Made by a program: the position numbers and the translations under genes. A DNA stretch of 64,000 bases from Microtetraspora fusca. Lineage in GTDB: Bacteria > Actinomycetota > Actinomycetes > Streptosporangiales > Streptosporangiaceae. Every line of letters starts with the position of its first letter. Position 1 is the first letter of the stretch. The notes beneath the pieces were generated by a model. The model was not told where the DNA came from and searched no databases. It was given only the letters and a program-made list of their open reading frames with translations. Positions 59,855-64,000 of this stretch are shown piece by piece. The stretch spans positions 542,787-606,786 of the forward strand of contig NZ_BBYK01000038.1 in the NCBI RefSeq assembly GCF_001570365.1, read 5' to 3'.

Positions 59855-60853
59855 CTACTCCACGATCCAGTGCAGACCGAGATAGGCGAGCGCGGACACC
59901 AGCGCGGCGGCGGGGATCGTGAGCACCCAGGCGGTCACGATGTTGCCGGCGATCCCCCATCGCACGGCCGAGAGGCGCTTGGTCGCGCCCACACCCATGA
60001 TCGCGGTGGTCATGGTGTGGGTGGTCGAGATCGGCGCGCCGAATCCGATCGCGGCCGTGTAGAGGACCGACGAGGCCGCGGCCTCCGCCGCGAACCCGCG
60101 CGGCGGGTCGAGGTGGATGATCCGCCGTCCCATGGTCCGCATGATGCGCCAGCCTCCGGCGTACGTGCCGAGGGAGATGGCGGCGGCCGAGGCCGTGATG
60201 ACCCACTCGGGGATGTCGGCGTCTGGGGAGATGTAGCCGCCGACGACGAGCGAGAGGAAGATGACGCCCATCGTCTTCTGCGCGTCCTGCAAGCCGTGGC
60301 CGAGCGCGATGGCGGCCGCGGACACCGGCTGGACGAAGCGGAAGCCCCGGCTGGTGCGATGCGGGTTGGACTTCCGGAAGATCCACAAGATGGCGATCAT
60401 GACGATGCCGCCCAGCCCGAACCCGATGACGGGCGACACGACCATGGGGATGACGACCTTCTCCACCACGCCCGACCAGTGCACGGTCGCGCTGGCGGCG
60501 AGGGCGGAGCCGACCAGGCCACCGATCAGGGCGTGGCTGCTGGACGACGGCAGGCCGAAGTACCAGGTGATGAGATTCCAGACGATCGCCCCGATGAGGG
60601 CGCCGGCCACGACCACCAGGCCGTGCGCGCCATTCGGCGCGTCGATGATCCCTTTACCGACGGTCTGCGCGACCGCGGTGCCGAGGTGCGCGCCGATGAA
60701 GTTCATCACGGCGGCGAGGAGCAACGCGATCCGCGGGGTCAGCGCCCGCGTGGAGACCGAGGTCGCGATCGCGTTCGCGGCGTCGTGGAAGCCGTTGGTG
60801 TAGTCGAACACCAAAGCGACGGCGATGACGCCGATGACAAGTGCGAGCTCCAC
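59855..60853 (-). CDS. pit: Low-affinity inorganic phosphate transporter Pit
   Basis: A 332-residue PiT-family permease with about ten membrane helices. Both signature repeats are present: TNGFHDAANAIATSVSTRAL near the N-terminus and ALGHGLQDAQKTMGVIFLSL in the second half; FGLPSSSSHALIGGLVGSAL and FGAPISTTHTMTTAIMGVGA are the re-entrant loops. It imports metal-phosphate with the proton gradient. ATG at 60853 directly follows the DUF47 stop (60854), so the two are translated together. Confidence 0.95.
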   Translation of the reverse strand: MELALVIGVIAVALVFDYTNGFHDAANAIATSVSTRALTPRIALLLAAVMNFIGAHLGTAVAQTVGKGIIDAPNGAHGLVVVAGALIGAIVWNLITWYFGLPSSSSHALIGGLVGSALAASATVHWSGVVEKVVIPMVVSPVIGFGLGGIVMIAILWIFRKSNPHRTSRGFRFVQPVSAAAIALGHGLQDAQKTMGVIFLSLVVGGYISPDADIPEWVITASAAAISLGTYAGGWRIMRTMGRRIIHLDPPRGFAAEAAASSVLYTAAIGFGAPISTTHTMTTAIMGVGATKRLSAVRWGIAGNIVTAWVLTIPAAALVSALAYLGLHWIVE

Positions 60854-61471
60854 TTAGCTTTCCTTGACCGCGATCGACTCGATCGTGTTCGCCACGTGCT
60901 CGAACGCGTCGGCGGCGAGCTCGAGCTGCTCGATGACCTCACGCATCTTCATGACCATGAGGGCGTCGTACTCGCCGCTGAAAAGCTTGGCCAGCAGCCG
61001 GCGATAGACCTGGTCGGCCTGGTTCTCCAGGCGGTTGATCTCGATCCAGTACTCGTTGAGGTTCTGCATCGAGCGCAGCCGCGGCATGGCGTCGGCGGTC
61101 AGCTCGGCGGCCCTCTCCAACACCTCCACCTGGCGGACGACCTCTTTGGGCAGATGGTCGATCTGGTAGAGGACGATCAGGTCGGCGGCGGCCTCCATGT
61201 AGTCCATCACGTCGTCGAGGTTCGAGGCGAGGCGGTAGATGTCCTCGCGATCGAACGGGGTGATGAAGCTCTCGTTGAGGCGCTTCATGATCGCGTGAGT
61301 GCGCTCGTCACCCGCGTGTTCGCAGGCCCGCATCTTGTCGGCCAGGGCCTCCCGGTCCGACCCGTCACTGATGATCTCTACCAGCAACCGGGATGCGGTG
61401 ACGAGGTTGTTCGCGGAGTCGGCGAACAAGTCGTAATAGCTGTCCTCACGGGGCGTGAGACGCATGCGCAC
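60854..61471 (-). CDS. DUF47 (PhoU-like) partner of Pit
   Basis: A 205-residue all-helical PhoU-like protein: YDLFADSANNLVTASRLLVE, FITPFDREDIYRLASNLDDV and MDYMEAAADLIVLYQID are typical of DUF47. It is thought to regulate or assist the adjacent Pit transporter. ATG at 61471. The upstream 170 bases contain no PHO box as clear as that in front of phoU. Confidence 0.92.
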   Translation of the reverse strand: MRMRLTPREDSYYDLFADSANNLVTASRLLVEIISDGSDREALADKMRACEHAGDERTHAIMKRLNESFITPFDREDIYRLASNLDDVMDYMEAAADLIVLYQIDHLPKEVVRQVEVLERAAELTADAMPRLRSMQNLNEYWIEINRLENQADQVYRRLLAKLFSGEYDALMVMKMREVIEQLELAADAFEHVANTIESIAVKES

Positions 61472-61646
61472 GTCATTCTCCAGAGGTGAGGTGCGGGGGT
61501 GGTCCGCAGAGAAGAGTACGGGTAACCGGATGGGATGCGAACTTAAGGGTATGCATGCCTGCTCGTAACAAGCTCATCGCTGCCCCGTAGTCATCTGTTA
61601 ATGCATAGACGCTGGTGAAGCGCGGTGCCTCCGGTGAGGCGGTGGC

Positions 61647-62222
61647 TCATATCTTCGTGCGGTGGAAGTTCAGGAACGACCGGCTCGGCGTCGGCCCGCG
61701 CTGCCCCTGGTAGCGGGAGCCGTACTGGCGGGAGCCGTACGGGAACTCCGCGGGCGAGCTGAGCCGGAACATGCAGAGCTGGCCGATCTTCATGCCCGGC
61801 CACAGCTTGATCGGCAAGGTGGCCACGTTGGACAACTCCAGGGTGACATGCCCCTCGAAGCCCGGGTCGATGAAACCCGCCGTCGAGTGGGTGAGCAGGC
61901 CGAGGCGGCCCAGGCTCGACTTGCCCTCAAGCCGGGACGCGATGTCGTCGGGAAGGCTGATCACCTCGTATGTGCTGGCCAGCACGAACTCGCCGGGATG
62001 CAGGATGAACGGCTCGTCGCCCTCCGGCTCGACCAGGCGGGTGAGATCGGGCTGCTCCATGGCCGGATCGATGTGCGGGTACCGGTGGTTCTCGAACACC
62101 CGGAAGAACCGGTCCAGCCGTACGTCCACACTGGACGGCTGGATCATCTCCGGTTCGTACGGGTCGATCTTGACCCGTCCGGTCTCGATTTCGGCACGGA
62201 TGTCACGGTCGGAAAGCAACAC
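61647..62222 (-). CDS. dcd: dCTP deaminase (possibly bifunctional, dUMP-forming)
   Basis: A 191-residue trimeric enzyme of the dUTPase fold that converts dCTP to dUTP, or in actinobacteria often directly to dUMP. Motifs: [57 protein letters not shown] and catalytic Glu in [13 protein letters not shown]. The start is a GTG at 62222 with only a weak ribosome site. Confidence 0.95.
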   Translation of the reverse strand: MLLSDRDIRAEIETGRVKIDPYEPEMIQPSSVDVRLDRFFRVFENHRYPHIDPAMEQPDLTRLVEPEGDEPFILHPGEFVLASTYEVISLPDDIASRLEGKSSLGRLGLLTHSTAGFIDPGFEGHVTLELSNVATLPIKLWPGMKIGQLCMFRLSSPAEFPYGSRQYGSRYQGQRGPTPSRSFLNFHRTKI

Positions 62223-62437
62223 GCGTGCAAGGGTAACCGCCCCCACTCCGCCCTGGTCGCGGGCATCCACAGGAAGCACCGCGGCCACTCCAGCCTCGGA
62301 AGCCGGTCGAACGCCTTCGAGGTCGCGGCGTCCGGTCCCAGGAAGGGGAGGCCGTCAAAACTTCTCGCCCTCGGAGGCATCACCATGCCGAGTTTCCGCT
62401 AGAGTGTTGGACGCGGTCGCTCCTCAGAACGACCGAT

Positions 62438-62511
62438 GCGGGTGTAGTTCAATGGCAGAACATCAGCTTCCCAAGCTGACAGCGCGGGTTCGATTCCCGT
62501 CACCCGCTCCA
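62438..62511 (+). tRNA. tRNA-Gly (anticodon CCC), CCA encoded
   Basis: A 74-base cloverleaf: acceptor GCGGGTG pairs with CACCCGC, anticodon loop TTCCCAA gives CCC, T-arm GGTTCGATTCC. The 3' end reads TCCA, so the CCA is encoded. An integrase remnant lies just downstream. Confidence 0.95.
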
Positions 62512-62517
62512 CACTCA

Positions 62518-62564
62518 AAGGCCCAGGTCAGGACGTGAATCCGGACCCGGGCCTTGATTGTTTT
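62518..62564 (+). terminator. Terminator of tRNA-Gly
   Basis: AAGGCCCAGGTC (62518-62529) pairs with 62544-62555 with one A-C mismatch, followed by GATTGTTTT. Confidence 0.8.
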
Positions 62565-62611
62565 CTGAGCTGATTGATCTTCGCGTGCCATTAACGTGCC
62601 ATTAGCTCTGA

Positions 62612-63101
62612 TCAGCCCACCGGGACCAGGACCTCACCGGAGCCACGGTCCTCGTCGTCATCGCACCCGGTGATCTGTCGCTCGATCGCATCCGTGATCG
62701 CCTTGTCCGCCCCGCGTACCGCGTGCTGATAGATCATGGCCGCCCGCACGTTGTCGTGCCCCATCCGCGCCATGAGCGTCCTTGAGACCCGCACCGGACT
62801 CGGCCGCCAGCATGTTGCCAGTGTGACGAAGGTCATGGAAGTGAAGACCCGGCATCCCCATCTCCTTGACCACGTCCACCCAGCGCGTACGCGTGTTGAA
62901 GCCACTCCGCCGCAGCGCCCCACCCTTGGCGCCAGGGAAGAGCAACGCGCCCGGCTCGTCCTGGACATAGGTCACGATGTGCTCCTTGAGCGCCTGGACG
63001 ACGGGCTGCGGGAGACCGACGATCCGCCGTTCCGCCTTTGACTTGGGCGGCCAAGAACCAACTCCCCTGTGGAGCGCTCGATGACGGGCCTTAGCGGGCA
63101 C
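62612..63101 (-). pseudogene. Tyrosine recombinase (phage/ICE integrase) remnant, frameshifted
   Basis: Only the C-terminal catalytic part remains. The upstream frame (to about 62790) has KSKAERRIVGLPQPVVQALK, ALLFPGAKGG and LHFHDLRHTGNMLAAESGAG with the Arg of HxLR. The downstream frame then holds LMARMGHDNVRAAMIYQHAV with His and the catalytic Tyr. A frameshift near 62790 separates them and the N-terminal domains are missing. It points toward tRNA-Gly, the classical location for an integrase next to its attachment site: a relic of an integrated element. Confidence 0.88.
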
Positions 63102-63157
63102 CGCTGGGAGGCCCCTGGGGCGGCTGGGGAGCCGAATAGGGGAGCCGGCGCACGGTC

Positions 63158-63232
63158 CGTCTTACCCGAACCCTGGAGACCCGCCAGCATCACGACGGGT
63201 GGCGTCTTGGCGTGCCGCAGCCGCCGCGTCCC
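63158..63232 (-). pseudogene. Short fragment of ffh (signal recognition particle GTPase)
   Basis: About 25 codons read SGTRRLRHAKTPPVVMLAGL followed by QGSGKT, an excellent match to the region of Ffh around the GTPase G1 loop (GLQGxGKT). Sequence on both sides does not continue Ffh. It looks like a scrap left by recombination between the integrase remnant and the next gene; a full ffh must exist elsewhere. Confidence 0.7.
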
Positions 63233-63247
63233 TGAGGGACGGCGCGG

Positions 63248-64000
63248 TCAGGAGTTCTTCGTCTTCTTCCTGGTGAAGAGTGCGAGACGGATCGAGCCGA
63301 ACCGTCTGGCCGGCCCGCTGGTGAAGTCGCGGCGAAGTGCTTGGAGGCGAGGGTCGCTCGCGTACTTGGGCACGAGGTTGGGCGAGATCAGCCACACCCG
63401 CTGCAGGCTGGCCGCAGCGGCGGTGACCTCGGCGGGGGTACGCGGCTCGTACACGCCGGGCGCGTTGGTCAGGTCGATGAGGTGCTCGTACGGCGCCCCG
63501 TACACGCTGACGAAAAGGCGATATCTCTGGGGGACGTAGAGGGCGCCGTCTCCGGGGCGCTCCTCCATGGCGAGGACGGCGGCCAGCGATCGCAGGTCAT
63601 CGGGGCGGCTATTCGGCTCCCGGATCGCCACCTGGGTTCCCGCCGTCAGCGCTCCGACGAGCACGATCGCCACCGCGGGCACCGCGTACGCGAGGCCTCC
63701 CCGGAGTGCGGACGCCCCGCGCTGCAAACCGATCCCGGCGAGAAGCGCGAGGGCCGGTACCACGAAGAGCACGTAGCGCGGGCTGTAGATCGGATACACC
63801 TGAGAGATCAGGAAGAAACCCAGGAGCGGCAGGACGACCCACAGCATGAGCACGGGGGTCGTCCGCGACCGCCAGGCACCGTAAGCGGCAAGACCGAGGA
63901 CCACCACCGCAGCGGCGGCGTTCCCTGCGACCTCCTCGAAGAAGGCCCCGATGTCTCCCCAGCCCGGCGGGTGGACCCAGAAGAGCTGTGCCTCACGCTC
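63248..64000 (-). CDS. Polytopic membrane protein, probable glycosyltransferase family 39-like, 5' part outside window
   Basis: The C-terminal 250 residues run off the right edge, beginning ...EREAQLFWVHPPGWGDIGAF. Hydrophobic helices include AAAAVVVLGLAAYGAW, VLMLWVVLPLLGFFLIS and YVLFVVPALALLAGIGL, with an exported C-terminal domain (PGDGALYVPQRYRLFVSVYG, VWLISPNLVPKYASDP). The layout and the segment YSPRYVLFVVPALALL resemble lipid-linked sugar mannosyltransferases of the GT39/ArnT type. The assignment is tentative because the catalytic N-terminus is not visible. Confidence 0.65.
   Translation of the reverse strand, partial: EREAQLFWVHPPGWGDIGAFFEEVAGNAAAAVVVLGLAAYGAWRSRTTPVLMLWVVLPLLGFFLISQVYPIYSPRYVLFVVPALALLAGIGLQRGASALRGGLAYAVPAVAIVLVGALTAGTQVAIREPNSRPDDLRSLAAVLAMEERPGDGALYVPQRYRLFVSVYGAPYEHLIDLTNAPGVYEPRTPAEVTAAAASLQRVWLISPNLVPKYASDPRLQALRRDFTSGPARRFGSIRLALFTRKKTKNS

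Noticed and set aside
61472-61646. PHO box in front of the Pit operon
   Set aside because: GTTCGCATCCC and GGTTACCCGTA are present but not in 11-bp register, so support is too weak.

Overview
The window is high-GC actinobacterial chromosome. Mycothiol genes (mshA, mshD), GlnR, CarD, RegX3/SenX3, MurT/GatD, an F420-type PPOX protein, GTG/TTG starts and several Streptomyces/Mycobacterium-like gene neighbourhoods point to the order Streptosporangiales (for example Streptosporangiaceae). That placement is an inference from gene content, not a computed phylogeny.

Layout. Positions 1-8,850 are accessory and partly decayed: a broken gene remnant, an ECF41-type sigma factor divergent from an amidohydrolase with matching candidate promoters between them, an AhpD/CMD-fold protein, a secreted trypsin-like protease, an NADP-dependent oxidoreductase operon, and a frameshifted and truncated ISL3-type transposase. 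A 35-bp direct repeat (5906-5940 and 8808-8842) brackets the last part, and its right copy is the terminator of a tRNA-Thr. Positions 8,850-26,500 are core: tRNA-Thr, rlmB, cysS, then PPOX, DUF2637 and two GlsB genes, ispF, carD, a lipoprotein, regX3-senX3 divergent from phoU across a candidate PHO box, gpmA, a YbjN protein, mshA, an SDR, a methyltransferase, a macrodomain gene divergent from a BlaI/M56 pair, and an XRE/HBHA-like pair. Positions 26,500-40,450 hold an SGNH lipoprotein, CorA, DUF2207, asparaginase, dtd, a tandem-repeat secreted protein, a phosphotransferase, YgfZ, Fur, a 2-hydroxyacid dehydrogenase-like protein, nitrobindin, DsrE, GatD/MurT and a YjdF-family gene. Two candidate RNA elements lie here: a mini-ORF with an exceptionally long Shine-Dalgarno sequence (35385-35447), and a nested hairpin that would hide the start signal of the YjdF-family gene (39945-40014).

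Positions 40,600-50,010 are the least explained part: a 1171-residue HerA/FtsK-like ATPase, a membrane-anchored protein that looks like an inactive copy of the same fold, three single-pass proteins with exported domains (plus a possible 33-residue coupled ORF), and a polytopic membrane protein. I propose that they form one envelope-associated motor system. Positions 50,100-54,840 carry a three-gene toxin-antitoxin-like cluster, a sulfur operon (DUF4395, thiosulfate sulfurtransferase, DUF1416) preceded by a cysteine-containing leader peptide, and a sigma/anti-sigma/thioredoxin operon. Positions 54,800-62,220 return to core functions: DUF2993, MoaD-like, glnR, a 5'-nucleotidase, mshD, a Pit phosphate transporter with its DUF47 partner, and dcd. 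The right end has tRNA-Gly, a frameshifted tyrosine integrase remnant, a scrap of ffh, and the 3' part of a polytopic membrane protein cut by the window edge.

Functional themes are phosphate (RegX3/SenX3/PhoU, Pit/DUF47), nitrogen (GlnR), thiol and sulfur metabolism (MshA, MshD, sulfurtransferase, thioredoxin) and envelope biology (MurT/GatD, HerA cluster).
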